A DNA stretch of 64,000 bases, taken from NCBI RefSeq assembly GCF_000971195.1, contig NZ_BBLZ01000002.1, forward strand, positions 310,001 to 374,000, in the 5' to 3' direction. The position numbers were made by a program, and so were the translations under genes. Positions 10,329 through 21,600 of the stretch are shown here, piece by piece; within the stretch, counting starts at the first letter, position 1; each line of letters begins with the position of its first letter. The DNA comes from Demequina soli (GTDB lineage: Bacteria; Actinomycetota; Actinomycetes; Actinomycetales; Demequinaceae). The notes under the pieces are model-generated. The model had not been told where the DNA came from. It made no database searches and was given only the letters and a program-made list of their open reading frames with translations.

Positions 10329-11831
10329 ATGTCCTCCACGACCTTCGCCGAGCTCGGCGTGCCCGTCGCGCTGACCGACGTCCTCGAGTCCGACGGCAAG
10401 ACCCACGCGTTCCCCATCCAGGTCGACACGCTCCCCGACACGCTCGCCGGTCGCGACGTGCTGGGCCGCGGCCGCACCGGCTCCGGCAAGACCCTCGCGT
10501 TCTCGATCCCGCTGGTCGCGCGCCTCGGCGCCCGCTCCGGCCGCGCCAAGGCCGGCCGCCCCCGCGCGCTCGTGCTCGCCCCGACGCGCGAGCTCGCGAC
10601 GCAGATCGACGCCGTCCTCGCGCCGCTCGCCGCGGCCTACGGCATGCGCACCACCACCATCTTCGGCGGCGTCAGCCAGCACCGCCAGGAGCAGGCGCTG
10701 CAGCGCGGCGTCGACATCGTCGTCGCGTGCCCCGGCCGCCTCGAGGACCTCATGCGTCAGCGCCACGTCTCGCTCGACGAGGTCGCGGTCACCGTCCTCG
10801 ACGAGGCCGACCACATGGCGGACCTGGGCTTCCTGCCCGGCGTCACCCGCATCATGAGCGCGACGCCGCAGCGCGGCCAGCGCCTGCTGTTCTCGGCGAC
10901 GCTCGACAACGGCGTTGACAAGCTGGTCAAGAAGTTCCTGTCCGACCCCATCACGCACGCCGTCGACCCCGAGGACAGCCCGGTCGAGGCCATGACTCAC
11001 CACGTGTTCCACGTCGACGGCGCCGAGGCCAAGCGCGACCTGATCCGCACGCTCGCGTCCGGCACCTCGCGTCGCATCCTCTTCACCCGCACCAAGCACC
11101 AGGCCAAGAAGCTCGCGAAGCAGCTCACCGCCGACGGCATCCCCGCGGTCGACCTCCACGGCAACCTCTCGCAGAACGCGCGCGACCGGAACCTCGCGGC
11201 CTTCGCGGGCGACCGCGTGCGCGTGCTCGTCGCGACCGACGTCGCCGCGCGCGGCGTCCACGTCGACGGCGTCGAGCTCGTGGTCCACGTGGACCCGCCG
11301 GCCGAGCACAAGGCGTACCTGCACCGCTCGGGCCGCACGGCGCGCGCCGGCTCGTCCGGCGACGTCGTCACCGTGGTGCTGCCCGAGCAGCGCCGCGAGA
11401 CCCAGCAGCTGCTGCGCAAGGCCGGCATCGGCGTGCGTCCCGAGGCCGTGAGCGCCGCCTCCGCGCAGGTGGTGCGCCTCGTCGGCGAGGTCGCGCCCGT
11501 GGTCTCGCCCGCGGCCGCCGCGGCCGCGGTCGAGGGTCCGCGCCAGCAGCAGCGCCGTCCGCAGGGCTCCTCCGAGGGTCAGGCCCGCGGTGGCGCCCCG
11601 CGCCAGGGCGGCGGTCGCCGTCGCCGCGGCGGCCAGCGCTCCGGCTCGGGCGCCGGCTCGCAGGGTACGGGCGGCGGCGCAGCCGCCAACGCGTCCGGCA
11701 CCGCGACCTCGCGTCCGCGCAGCCACGCCCCCCGCACGGGTGCGTCCGGCGGCGGCAAGGCGTCCGGCGGGGCCGCCGCGTTCTCCGCGCGTGGAGGTTC
11801 CGGCGCGTCGCGCCGTCGCCCCACGCGGTAA
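10329..11831 (+). CDS. DEAD-box ATP-dependent RNA helicase
   Basis: A 500-residue protein with the helicase core in order: Q-motif region, motif I GRTGSGKT, PTRELATQ, DEAD in VLDEADHMAD, SAT in FSATLD, then the C-terminal RecA domain with ATDVAARGVHVDG and HRSGRTARAG. The last 130 residues are a basic Gly/Arg/Ser/Gln-rich tail typical of actinobacterial RNA-remodelling helicases. It probably unwinds structured mRNA or assists ribosome assembly. ATG at 10329 has GAAAGG upstream; an in-frame ATG at 10314 is possible. The 233-bp leader (10096-10328) is long, AT-richer than its surroundings near 10215, and contains one 10-mer copy. Cold-shock-type control would fit but is inference. Confidence 0.92.
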   Translation: MSSTTFAELGVPVALTDVLESDGKTHAFPIQVDTLPDTLAGRDVLGRGRTGSGKTLAFSIPLVARLGARSGRAKAGRPRALVLAPTRELATQIDAVLAPLAAAYGMRTTTIFGGVSQHRQEQALQRGVDIVVACPGRLEDLMRQRHVSLDEVAVTVLDEADHMADLGFLPGVTRIMSATPQRGQRLLFSATLDNGVDKLVKKFLSDPITHAVDPEDSPVEAMTHHVFHVDGAEAKRDLIRTLASGTSRRILFTRTKHQAKKLAKQLTADGIPAVDLHGNLSQNARDRNLAAFAGDRVRVLVATDVAARGVHVDGVELVVHVDPPAEHKAYLHRSGRTARAGSSGDVVTVVLPEQRRETQQLLRKAGIGVRPEAVSAASAQVVRLVGEVAPVVSPAAAAAAVEGPRQQQRRPQGSSEGQARGGAPRQGGGRRRRGGQRSGSGAGSQGTGGGAAANASGTATSRPRSHAPRTGASGGGKASGGAAAFSARGGSGASRRRPTR

Positions 11832-11887
11832 CGGTGATATTCCTGGTAACTAGCGTCAGGGGGGTTGTGCCCTCGCGGGCGTCGGCC

Positions 11888-11893
11888 TACCCT
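11888..11893 (+). promoter_or_regulatory. -10 element TACCCT, leaderless start
   Basis: TACCCT ends 7 nt before ATG 11901, the spacing expected when transcription begins at or next to the start codon. No ribosome binding site lies between. Confidence 0.45.
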
Positions 11894-11900
11894 CGGTCCC

Positions 11901-12623
11901 ATGGGGGGCGAAGAGGCTGAGGGGCCGACGCGCGCGATGGTGCACGCCGACGAGGTCGCCATGCCCGCGGAGCAGGGCTTCGTGGGCAGGCGGGCGCGTC
12001 GGAGCCGCGCGCACGAGTACTGGAGCGCGCGGCCGTGGGCCGTGCGCGAGGAGGAGCGGGCCGCGCTGCCGACGCCGCGGCCGGTGCCGACGATCACCCC
12101 GCTGCCGCAGCGGTCGGAGCCCGTCGGGACCACCGCCGCGGGCCTGCCGATGCGCGTCGCCCCCGGGCTCGCGCAGCCCGTCGAGGACGACGGCGTGATC
12201 CAGCTGCCGCGCTCCTCGGGCGAGGTCCCGACGGTGCGCCTCGAGCCCGTGCCCGACCCGGTCCCGTCCGTGTGGCCGGCGCCGATCGCGGCCGACGTCC
12301 CCGAGCCCGGGGACGATGCGCCGCTCGAGCAGGCGGCCGACGCACCCGCCGCCGAGGCAGGCGACGTCGACGAGGCGCTCGAGATGCTCGTCGAGCTCGC
12401 GCCGCACCTCGAGTGCCTGGCGAGCGCGGCTGATGCCGCCGCGCGCGTCACCTACGCGCGATGCCAGGGCATGCTCGCGCGCATGGGTCGGGCCGTGAGC
12501 GACCGGCGGGTGTGGCGTGCCCTCCTGGCCCTGTGCGACGCCGACCCGGATCCCGAGGTGCGCGCGGAGGCCGACGCGGCGCTCATCGCGCTCGAGCAGC
12601 ACGGCACGGTGCCGCGAGCCTGA
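11901..12623 (+). CDS. Hypothetical Pro/Ala-rich protein with helical C-terminus
   Basis: A 240-residue protein I cannot assign to a family. The first 75 residues are basic (VGRRARRSRAHEYW), followed by a Pro/Val-rich low-complexity stretch. The last 80 residues are predicted helical (EALEMLVELAPHL, RRVWRALLALCDADPDPEVR) and look like one or two HEAT-type repeats. No signal peptide or membrane helix is seen. ATG at 11901 is chosen because it lies 7 nt after a -10-like TACCCT. Third-position GC is high in this frame, supporting real coding. It stands alone between a helicase gene and pcrA. One 10-mer copy encodes Asp-Asp-Ala. Confidence 0.55.
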   Translation: MGGEEAEGPTRAMVHADEVAMPAEQGFVGRRARRSRAHEYWSARPWAVREEERAALPTPRPVPTITPLPQRSEPVGTTAAGLPMRVAPGLAQPVEDDGVIQLPRSSGEVPTVRLEPVPDPVPSVWPAPIAADVPEPGDDAPLEQAADAPAAEAGDVDEALEMLVELAPHLECLASAADAAARVTYARCQGMLARMGRAVSDRRVWRALLALCDADPDPEVRAEADAALIALEQHGTVPRA

Positions 12624-12628
12624 GCCGC

Positions 12629-12673
12629 GCTGCCGCTGCCGCTGCCGCTGCCGCTGCCGCTGCCGCTGCCGCG
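12629..12673. repeat. Hexanucleotide microsatellite (GCTGCC)n
   Basis: About seven tandem copies of GCTGCC just after the stop of the preceding hypothetical gene and about 165 bp before pcrA. The remaining spacer to 12837 shows only the pcrA -10 element. The repeat could vary in copy number by slippage. Confidence 0.9.
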
Positions 12674-12821
12674 ACCGTCCCCCACACGCGGCGCGCGATG
12701 TGAACGTTCGCCCGATGCAACTCCCGTCGCAAACCGGGACAAGCCGGGGCCGAGGTGCATCCGGCGTGTGGGGCACGGTCACGGCTCGGGGGAGGGCGGG
12801 GCCGGGGTCGGCGGCAGCGCC

Positions 12822-12827
12822 TAGACT
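12822..12827 (+). promoter_or_regulatory. pcrA -10 element TAGACT
   Basis: TAGACT ends 9 nt before the pcrA ATG, so the message is probably leaderless or nearly so. No ribosome binding site is visible between it and the start. Confidence 0.45.
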
Positions 12828-12836
12828 TTCCGGGTC

Positions 12837-15467
12837 ATGGATGCGCTCTTCGATCTCGACGGCACGGTCCCCTCCGAGCCGCAGCCCCGCACGCCCGCCG
12901 CCCCCGAGGCGGCCGCCCCGGCGACCGCGCCCGCGCCGGAGCCCGACGCGTGGGCAGGCGGCCCCGAGCCGGAGGAGTGGGGCGAGCCCGCTCCGGAGGA
13001 CTACGAACCCGAGCCGGGGCACCACGACATGCCCCAGGACGCCTGGATCCCGCCGGCCCCGATCCTCGCCGGACACCGCCCGTCCCAAGCGGCCCCGGCG
13101 GCGAACCGCCCGGCGCGCGGCGCATCGTCCCTGGTGGAGGGCCTCAACCCGCCGCAGGCCGAGGCCGTGCTGCACCAGGGTGAGGCCCTGCTCATCATGG
13201 CGGGCGCCGGCTCCGGCAAGACCCGCGTGCTCACCCACCGCATCGCGCACCTGCTCGAGGCCGGCCGCGCGCGCCCCCACCAGATCCTCGCGATCACGTT
13301 CACCAACAAGGCCGCGGCGGAGATGCGCGAGCGCGTCGAGGCGCTCGTGGGCCCCGAGGCACGCGGCATGTGGGTCGCGACGTTCCACAGCGCGTGCGTG
13401 CGCATCCTGCGCGCGGACCACCAGAAGGCGGGCCTGAGCTCGAGCTTCTCGATCTACGACACGTCGGACTCGGTCAACCTCATGAAGCTCGTCATGAAGG
13501 AGCTGAACCTCGACCCCAAGAAGTTCACGCCGAAGGCGATCCTGGGGCGCATCGGCAAGTTCAAGGACGAGCTGATCGACCCCGAGGTCGCGCTCGCGGG
13601 CGCGTCGATGGCCAGCAAGTTCAGCATCGAGCATGCCGCCGCGACCGCCTACCCGCTGTACCAGCGCCGCCTCGAGGCGGCCAACGCGGTCGACTTCGAC
13701 GACATCATCGTGAAGACCGTCGGCCTGCTCCAGCATCACCCCGAGGTGGCGCGCGACTACCGCGAGCGGTTCCGCCACATCCTGGTCGACGAGTACCAGG
13801 ACACCAACCACGCGCAGTACGTGCTGGTGCGCGAGCTCGTGGGCCCCGCCGACGACGCGAGCCTGCCCGCCGGCGAGCTCACCGTCGTGGGTGACGCGGA
13901 CCAGTCGATCTACGCGTTCCGCGGCGCGACCATCCGCAACATCATGGAGTTCGAGAAGGACTACCCGAACGCGCACATCGTGCGCCTCGAGCAGAACTAC
14001 CGCTCCACCCAGAACATCCTCACCGCCGCCAACACGGTCATCCAGAACAACTCGGACCGCCGGCCCAAGAACCTGTGGACCGACTCGGGCGCCGGCGAGA
14101 AGATCAAGGGCTACGCCGCGGACACCGAGCAGGGCGAGGCGCAGTACATCGGCACGGAGATCCGCCGCCTCATCGACGAGGACGGCATCGAGCCCAACGA
14201 CATCGCGATCATGTACCGCGCCAACGCGCAGTCCCGCGCCGTCGAGGAGCGCTTCATCCGCGCCGAGATCCCCTACAAGGTGGTCGGCGGCACGCGCTTC
14301 TACGAGCGCAAGGAGATCAAGGACATGCTCGCGTACCTCGCCGCCGTGGTGAACGAGGACGACGACGTAGCCACCCGCCGCATCATCAACGAGCCCAAGC
14401 GCGGCATCGGCGACACCGCCGTCGAGTCCGTCGAGGGCGTGCGCCGGAGTCTGGTGGCGGCCGGCGAGGAGGCCAGCTTCGGCACCGCGCTACGGCGCCT
14501 GGACGATGCGGGGCTTCAGGCCCGCTCACAGCGCGCCATCGAGGACTTCGTGCGGCTCATGGACGACCTGCGCGCCCTCGCGAAGGACAACGGCCCCGCC
14601 GGCGTGCTCGACGCGATCGCCGACCGCAGCGGCCTGCTCGCCTCGCTCCGGAAGAGCGAGGACCCGCAGGACGCGAGCCGGATCGAGAACATCATGGAGC
14701 TCGTCGCGGTGGGCCGCGAGTTCTCCGAGGACAACCCCGAGGGCACGCTCGCGGACTTCCTCGAGAAGGTTGCGCTGGTCGCGGACGCCGACCAGGTGCC
14801 GGACGCTGACGGCACGGGCGGCGTCGTCACGATGATGACCCTCCACACCGCCAAGGGGCTCGAGTTCCCCGTCGTGTTCCTCACTGGCATGGAGGACGGC
14901 ACGTTCCCGCACATGCGGTCGATCGAGTCGGGCAACACCAAGGACATGGAGGAGGAGCGGCGCCTCGCCTACGTGGGCCTCACCCGCGCCCGCGAGCGGC
15001 TCTACCTCACGCGTGCAGAGGCCCGCTCGAGCTGGGGAGCGCCCCAGTACTTCGGGGCGTCGCGCTTCGTCGAGGAGATCCCCGCCGAGCTCATGGAGTG
15101 GACCCGCGCGGCGACGTCGATGGCGTCCCTGCGCGCGGCCTCCGACCGGGGCTCGTCGCGCTCGGGCGCGTGGTCGGGCATGGGCTACGGCTCGGGCGGC
15201 GGCTACGGCGGCAACCAGGATCGCGCCGACGGCAACACGTACTCGCGGGCCGGGGCCGTCTCGACGCGCCGCGTGCCGCCCAGCCCGCCGGGCGCGGGCG
15301 CGGGCGACGTGGGCTTCGAGGTCGGCGAGCGCGTGCTGCACGACAAGTTCGGCATGGGCAAGGTGGTCGGCACCGAGGGCGTGGGCCGCAACGCGGTCGT
15401 CAAGGTCGACTTCGGCGGCGACGTCAAGCGCCTGGTGCTGCGCTTCAACAGCCTCGACAAGCTGTAG
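12837..15467 (+). CDS. pcrA: ATP-dependent DNA helicase PcrA/UvrD
   Basis: An 876-residue superfamily 1 helicase that unwinds DNA during repair and displaces RecA or RNA polymerase. After a Pro/Ala/Glu-rich extension (about residues 1-95), the core starts at LNPPQAEAV with Walker A AGAGSGKT, VDEYQDTN, GDADQSIYAFRGA, EQNYRST, MTLHTAKGLEF and GLTRARERLYLTRA. The C-terminal 45 residues form the Tudor-like tail of PcrA (FEVGERVLHDKFGMGKV ... RFNSLDKL). Its last 19 codons and stop lie inside a 66-bp sequence repeated at 23185-23250, so the 3' end is the junction of the Rhs island. The reading frame is intact. Confidence 0.95.
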   Translation: MDALFDLDGTVPSEPQPRTPAAPEAAAPATAPAPEPDAWAGGPEPEEWGEPAPEDYEPEPGHHDMPQDAWIPPAPILAGHRPSQAAPAANRPARGASSLVEGLNPPQAEAVLHQGEALLIMAGAGSGKTRVLTHRIAHLLEAGRARPHQILAITFTNKAAAEMRERVEALVGPEARGMWVATFHSACVRILRADHQKAGLSSSFSIYDTSDSVNLMKLVMKELNLDPKKFTPKAILGRIGKFKDELIDPEVALAGASMASKFSIEHAAATAYPLYQRRLEAANAVDFDDIIVKTVGLLQHHPEVARDYRERFRHILVDEYQDTNHAQYVLVRELVGPADDASLPAGELTVVGDADQSIYAFRGATIRNIMEFEKDYPNAHIVRLEQNYRSTQNILTAANTVIQNNSDRRPKNLWTDSGAGEKIKGYAADTEQGEAQYIGTEIRRLIDEDGIEPNDIAIMYRANAQSRAVEERFIRAEIPYKVVGGTRFYERKEIKDMLAYLAAVVNEDDDVATRRIINEPKRGIGDTAVESVEGVRRSLVAAGEEASFGTALRRLDDAGLQARSQRAIEDFVRLMDDLRALAKDNGPAGVLDAIADRSGLLASLRKSEDPQDASRIENIMELVAVGREFSEDNPEGTLADFLEKVALVADADQVPDADGTGGVVTMMTLHTAKGLEFPVVFLTGMEDGTFPHMRSIESGNTKDMEEERRLAYVGLTRARERLYLTRAEARSSWGAPQYFGASRFVEEIPAELMEWTRAATSMASLRAASDRGSSRSGAWSGMGYGSGGGYGGNQDRADGNTYSRAGAVSTRRVPPSPPGAGAGDVGFEVGERVLHDKFGMGKVVGTEGVGRNAVVKVDFGGDVKRLVLRFNSLDKL

Positions 15468-15477
15468 GCGCCGGCGC
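15412..15477 (+). repeat. 66-bp direct repeat, left copy (pcrA 3' end)
   Basis: Matches 23185-23250 at 65 of 66 positions. The one difference is T15463 against G23236, so this copy ends Leu-stop and the other Arg-stop. It encodes the last PcrA residues in frame. Confidence 0.92.
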
Positions 15478-15636
15478 CCCAGCGGGGCGGCTGCAGTGCT
15501 CCGGTGGCCGAGCGGCGCGGGAGGCGTGACCGGTAGGGCCCGTGGGCCGACGCGGTATGTCCTTTGGCTCTTGCTACGTGTCTTGGGCGTCACTACGTTG
15601 TGCGCATCGGCCCTCGAGGCCGCCAAGCGGGGGTGT

Positions 15637-18600
15637 GTGTTGCGCGGTCGTTTTGCGGTGGTGCCTGCGGTGTTGGCGTGCTTGATCGGGTTCGCGGTGC
15701 CGGCGTCGGCGTCGTCGTCGACGTCGACGTCGGCCTCGGAGGCGGTGTCGGCGGTGTCTCAGGGGTCTCCTGGGGTCGCGACCGTCGCGGATGCCACGGT
15801 TGGTGTGAAGGACGGGTTGCCGCTCGCGGTGAGCCCGGCTGGTGACGCCGAATCGGGGGCGTCGTCGAGCGCGGAACGGTGGCAGGATCCGGTCGACCCG
15901 TCCCAGGTTCTTGAGGTCGCGCCTGCGGTGGCGGACGGTGCTGTGCTGCCCGATGACGTGTTCGACCTGCGGGAGGCGTCCGCGGACGTGATCGATCAGG
16001 CGGTGGGCGTGGATCCTGTGGTGGGGTCGGCGTCGGTGGATATGCCTGGTGGTGACGGTGAGGACGTGCCGTTGGTCGAGGTGGGCGATGAGGTCGCTGT
16101 GAGCACTGTCGAGGTCGATGGGGCGATTCCGGGGGCGTCGGTGGCGTTCACGTTGCGCAACACGGACCCGGCGGCGGACGCGTCGTGGGCCGAGCTCGTG
16201 GTCAACCCGGACGCTTTCGCCGGGGCCTACGGTGCGGACTATGCGGACAGGCTCGAGCTGTGGGCGTTTCCTGAGTGCTCGCTGGACGCTACCGCCAGCG
16301 TCGACTGTTTGAACGGCACGCAGCTGCCCGCCACCGTCGACAGCGACACGGGTGCGCTGGTGGTGGAGGTGCCCGTCGATCCCATGGCCGGCACGCTGGG
16401 TGGCGGCTACGGGTACGGTGTGGGCGGCCCGCTGCACCTGGGGTCGTCCCGGGGTTTGCTGGCGTCGTTGGTGGATGCGCGCCATGTGGCGATGGCGACG
16501 TCGGCGAGCGGCACGGTGTTGGCGGCGGTGTCGGGTCCGTCGGGTCCGGGCGGTACTTTCACCGCGACCGACCTGCCTGCACCGGGAACGTGGGGGGCCA
16601 GCGGCGCGACCGGCGCGTTCACCTACTCGATCCCGCTGGAGCTGCCGCCAGCGGTGGTGGGCACCGCGCCGGACCTGTCGTTGAATTATTTGAGTGCGGC
16701 GGTCGATGGCCGCAACATCGCATCCAACGGGCAGGCGTCCGCCGCCGGCGAGGGGTGGGACTTCTCCACCGGGTACATCGAGCGCATCTACACCGCGTGT
16801 GCGAACGACGGCTACAGCGCGCATGCCAGCGACCTGTGCTGGAAGTCCCCCGACAGCTCTGACCCTGGCAACGCCGCCTATGTGCTCAACCTGGGTGGTG
16901 CCAGCTATCCGCTGATCTGGGATGGCGGGAACGGGTACCGCACGTCCGATGACAGGGGTTGGCGCATCACGCATCACTCGGGCGGCAGCGCAGACAACGA
17001 TGACAACAACGACGAGTACTTCAAGCTCGCCCTGCCCGACGGTTCCCGCTACTTCTTCGGCCTGGGCACCCTGTCCGATGGCACGGTCACGAACTCGGTG
17101 GCGACGGTGCCGGTCTTCGGCGACGATTCCGGCGAGCCGCGGTGCAACGGCTCGGCGGCATCGGACTACTGCGTCCAGGGCTACCGGTGGATGCTGGACA
17201 AGGCCTTGGACCGCAATGAGAACGCGGTGACGTACCTCTACACGCGCGAGACCAACAGGTACGCGTTGGGCGGGGACGCATCCAAGTCCGTCTCCTACAC
17301 GTCGGCGATCAGCCTCGGCGAGGTCCACTATGGGCAGCGCGACTCGGACCTGACCAATTATGAGGTCAAGGTGGTCGTCGGTGCCCGTTACCGCTGCATG
17401 GAACGCACGGGCACGTCGTTCTACAACTTCGACGATGACCCTGCGTGTCCCAGCGCGGTCGCGAGCAACGCTGCGTCCTATCCTGACGTGCCGCTGGACC
17501 TCAAGTGCACGGCGACGTGCAGCTCGTCCCAGGACTCGCCGACATTCTTCACAACGAAGCGCTACGACTTCGTCCTGGTGCAGGTGAAGAAGGCGTCGGG
17601 CGGCTGGGTCTCGGCGTACCGCCACCAGCTTGGATTCGCCTTCCCCGCCACGGACGACGGCTCGGCGCGCTCGTTGTGGCTCAACACGGTGCAGACCCGC
17701 TACTACACGCTCGGTGATACCAGCGACTACGCAAACGGGTATGCGTATGCCTTCGACGGCGACCAGCTCAACAACCGCGTCGACTGGACCCAGTCCGTCC
17801 GTGCGCTCGACAAGCGGCGCATCACGAGCGTCTATACGCCGCTGGGCGGCAGGGTCGACGTCGACTACGCGACGTCGTACTCGCCCGGCACGTCGCGTCA
17901 TTGTCCGATGGGTGGTTCAGCGGGCAACCAGAACTTCACGGACTGGTACGCGCCGGTGGTGGCCGCCGGCTGGGACCACAATTCGTGGGACTGCTATCCG
18001 ATGTTCTTCGACCCCGATGGTGCTGGTGGCGCCGCCGCGGGGTTCGGCATCTTCCACAAGTACCGTGTCGAGTCCGTCAAGACGTACGACCTCGTCGGTG
18101 ATGCGCCCATGCAGTCGGTGTCGTACGAGTACGTCGGCAGTCCTGCCTGGGCCTACCAGGACGACCCGTTGGTGGCACGCGGCGCCGGGGTCCAGACCTG
18201 GAACGACGATCGCGGCTATACCCGGGTGATCGCTACGCAGGGCGCGGGTGCAGACACGGCGGTGACGGCGACCCAGTACTACCGGGGCATGGACGGCGAC
18301 TGGAACGCCAACGGCACCACCAAGGACGCGACGATCCTCAACCTGGTGACGAACGCGGACGTCACCGACTATCGGCCGCTGAGGGGTCGGGAACTGTCCA
18401 CGCGGGTGCGCAACGACGACGGCGACTACATGTCGACCTCGACGACCGCGTACAACCGGGACAAGACGGTGGACAGGCCCGGCGTCCACGACGCCGTCGC
18501 CGTGACCGTCAAATATGTCGACACCGCGGAGCGGGTCGTGGATTCGAACCTCGTGCCGACGTCGCAGTGGCGTACCAGGCGAGTGTCCACGTCGTATGAC

Positions 18601-21600
18601 GAGGCCGACAGGCCCGTCGAGGTCAAGACCGACGACGATATCGACACCGCGGGCGATATCGCGTGCACCGAGATGTCGTACGCGACAGCAGTCGGTGACG
18701 ACGGCAGCTGGAGCACGGTGTACGACACCTCCGTGTGGGGGCAGAAGTACTACCAGTGGTTCATCGCAGAGACGATCACTCACGAGGGCACGTGCGATGC
18801 GGGGGTGGTGTCGGCCCGCAAGCGCTACCTCTACGACGGAGCAGACGCGGTCACGGGCCAGCATCCGATCGATGGCAACGTGACCACCGAACGCACGTAC
18901 ACCGATCACTCGCACACGGCGTCGACGTCCGCGACCTACACACCGGCGGGGCGGGTCCTGACCCAGACCTCCGCGAACCAGGACGGCGCGACGACGCCGG
19001 CAACCACCACCTACAGCTACTCCGGGATCGGCACATCGCCACGCACCGCTACCGTCACGCGGGCGTCGGCGTCGACACCCACGTTCACGTCGAGCGCCAC
19101 CTACGAGGTTGCCTTCGGCCAGCCCACGCGCACGCAGGACGAACAAGGGCAGGTCACCTACTACCAGTACGACAAGCAGGGACGCCTGACCGACGGCTGG
19201 GCGCCACGCCAATCCGGCAACGCGGCGACGTTGGATACGAGCCTCTCCCGCACCGTCCACTACAACTACTCCGGCAGTGCCAGATTCGGGCAGAGCAGGA
19301 CCGAACCTGCACGTGTCGAACAGGTCCTCGCCCCCGACAACTCGGCCATGCGCGCCAAGCAGCGCACCCTGACGCTGTTCAACGGTTCCGGCCAGCCGTT
19401 CGAGGTCCACACCCCGACAGCCGACGGCACCTCGGGTCGGCTGGTGACGAACACCCGGTACGACGAGCTCGGCCGAGTGTTCCGACAGTCTGAGCCGTAC
19501 CTCAGCACGACCGCGTACGACATGGACGCGGCCCCCGCGAACCCGTCATCCCTGGCCACGATCGGCGTCCCGTACTCGGAGACCCTCTACGACTGGGCAG
19601 GACGAGCCGTCGAGGTGGACCGCAAGAATGGCTACACCTACCTCAGCCGCACGTCGACCGAGTATCACGGCGATCGAACCAACACGATATCGCTTGGCAA
19701 GAATGGAGCCGTCGGGTCGTCATCGACGGCGCGTCTCGACAGCCGCGGCAGGACCGCCATGGTGCTCCAGCACGAAGGTTGGGACTCGACGGCCGATCGG
19801 CCCACAGGCGCCGATATCGTCACGACGTACACGTACGGGGTCAACAGCTCGACCGGTGAGGCGAAGACCACCGCCACCGACGCGGCGGGGTCAGCGACCA
19901 TCACCACCACCGACCTCGCGGGGCGCACCATCAAGTTGGACGACCCGAACGGGGGCGTCACCACCTACGCCTACGACGACGACGGCAACGTCGTCAGCAT
20001 GTCGTCGCCGGCAGGGGTCATCGCGATGACCTACGACGTGTGGGACAGGACGACCAAGCGAGAAGCCCTGCCCAAGAGCTCAAGCACCGCCGACGCCACC
20101 ACCACCTGGCGCTACGACACAGCGCCCAATGGCACGGCCAGCCTGCCGGGCATGCTCTTCAAGACCGCTCACACCACCCCGGCAGGTACGGTCATCTCCC
20201 GCGTCGACGCAGTCGATGACTACGGCGCGGTCACCCAAGCATCGACCGTGCTGCCCTCGACGAGCGCACTCGGCGAGCTCGCCGGCACCACCTACACCGC
20301 GTCAACCTCCTACGACCAGTGGGGTCGAGCGACATCCGCGACCTTGCCGGCCGTCGGCGACATGCCCGCCGAGACCCTCACCACCAGCTACGACGCATGG
20401 AGCCGGCCCACGCGTCTGGCCTCAGGTGCCACCACCTTCGTCACGGGCGAGACCTACCAGCCCGATGGGAAGACCGACACACGCACCTACGGCAACGCCG
20501 CCTCGACCCAACTCACCTACGACGGCGCCGGACGCGTCGCCACGATCGAAGCATCGCTGAGGAACGGCACCACCGCCGTCCAGTCCGACTCGTACACCTA
20601 CAACGACGACGGAACGCTGAAGTCCGTCTGGAACGGCGTCACGAACGTCCGCCAGTGCTACGTGTACGACGGCTACGTGCGCCTGACACAGGCATGGACG
20701 CAGACCGGGTCCTGCAGCGCGACGGCGCCGTCGACGTGGAACGTGGGCGCCACTGCCTACTCCAACACCTGGGAGTACGGCAACGCGGGCCGCATCGGGT
20801 CCACCACGACCAGCACCGGCGACGGCACCACCGCTACCCGCACCTACACATACACAGACCCCAACCACCCCACCGCGGTGACCACCGTCACCGGAGGCGC
20901 CACCGGCCATTACACCTACGACGCTGCCGGGCGCATGACGTCCCGGACCAACCCGTCAGGCACCGGCGCCGACACCCTCACCTGGGACCCCCTGTCCAAC
21001 CTCGCCACCGCCGGAGCCGAGACCTACCTCTACGACGGATCCGGACAGCGCATCGCACGCATCGCGAACGGCGCCGCCACCGTCTGGGTTGGACCGGACG
21101 AGATCACCGACACCAACACAGCCGCCACCAGCGGTGTGTCTGCGACACGCACCTACACATTCCACGGCAAGACCGTCGCCGTCCGTCACGCCGGCGACAT
21201 CAACCACGACGGCGCCGACGACACCGGCATCCAGCTCATTTTCACCGACCTGCAAGGCTCCGCCGAAGCCTCCCTCAACGTCACCCTCATCAACGGCGTC
21301 ATGCAGACCACAACCACCACCACAGGAGCCGCCTGGCAGGCCTACAGCCCCTACGGATCAACCCGCGGCAGCAGCAACCTCCTCCAAAGCCGCGGCTGGC
21401 TCGGCCAGGTCGAAGACACCACCAACCCCGCCAGCTCCACCGGCACCAGCACGGGACTGACCTACCTCAACGCCCGCTACTACGACCCGACACTCGGACG
21501 GTTCATCTCACCCGACCCGATCCTCATCCCTGGCGACCCCAGAACCCTCGACCCGTACATGTATGCGGGCAACAACCCCATCGCCTACGTTGACCCCACC

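Noticed and set aside
15013-15636. Open frame upstream of and continuous with the Rhs gene
   Set aside because: It overlaps the end of pcrA in another frame, has shadow-type composition, and the signal peptide begins only near 15637.
15574-17901. 775-residue minus-strand frame opposite the Rhs gene
   Set aside because: Arg-rich shadow translation without domains; the plus strand has a clear signal peptide and Rhs features.
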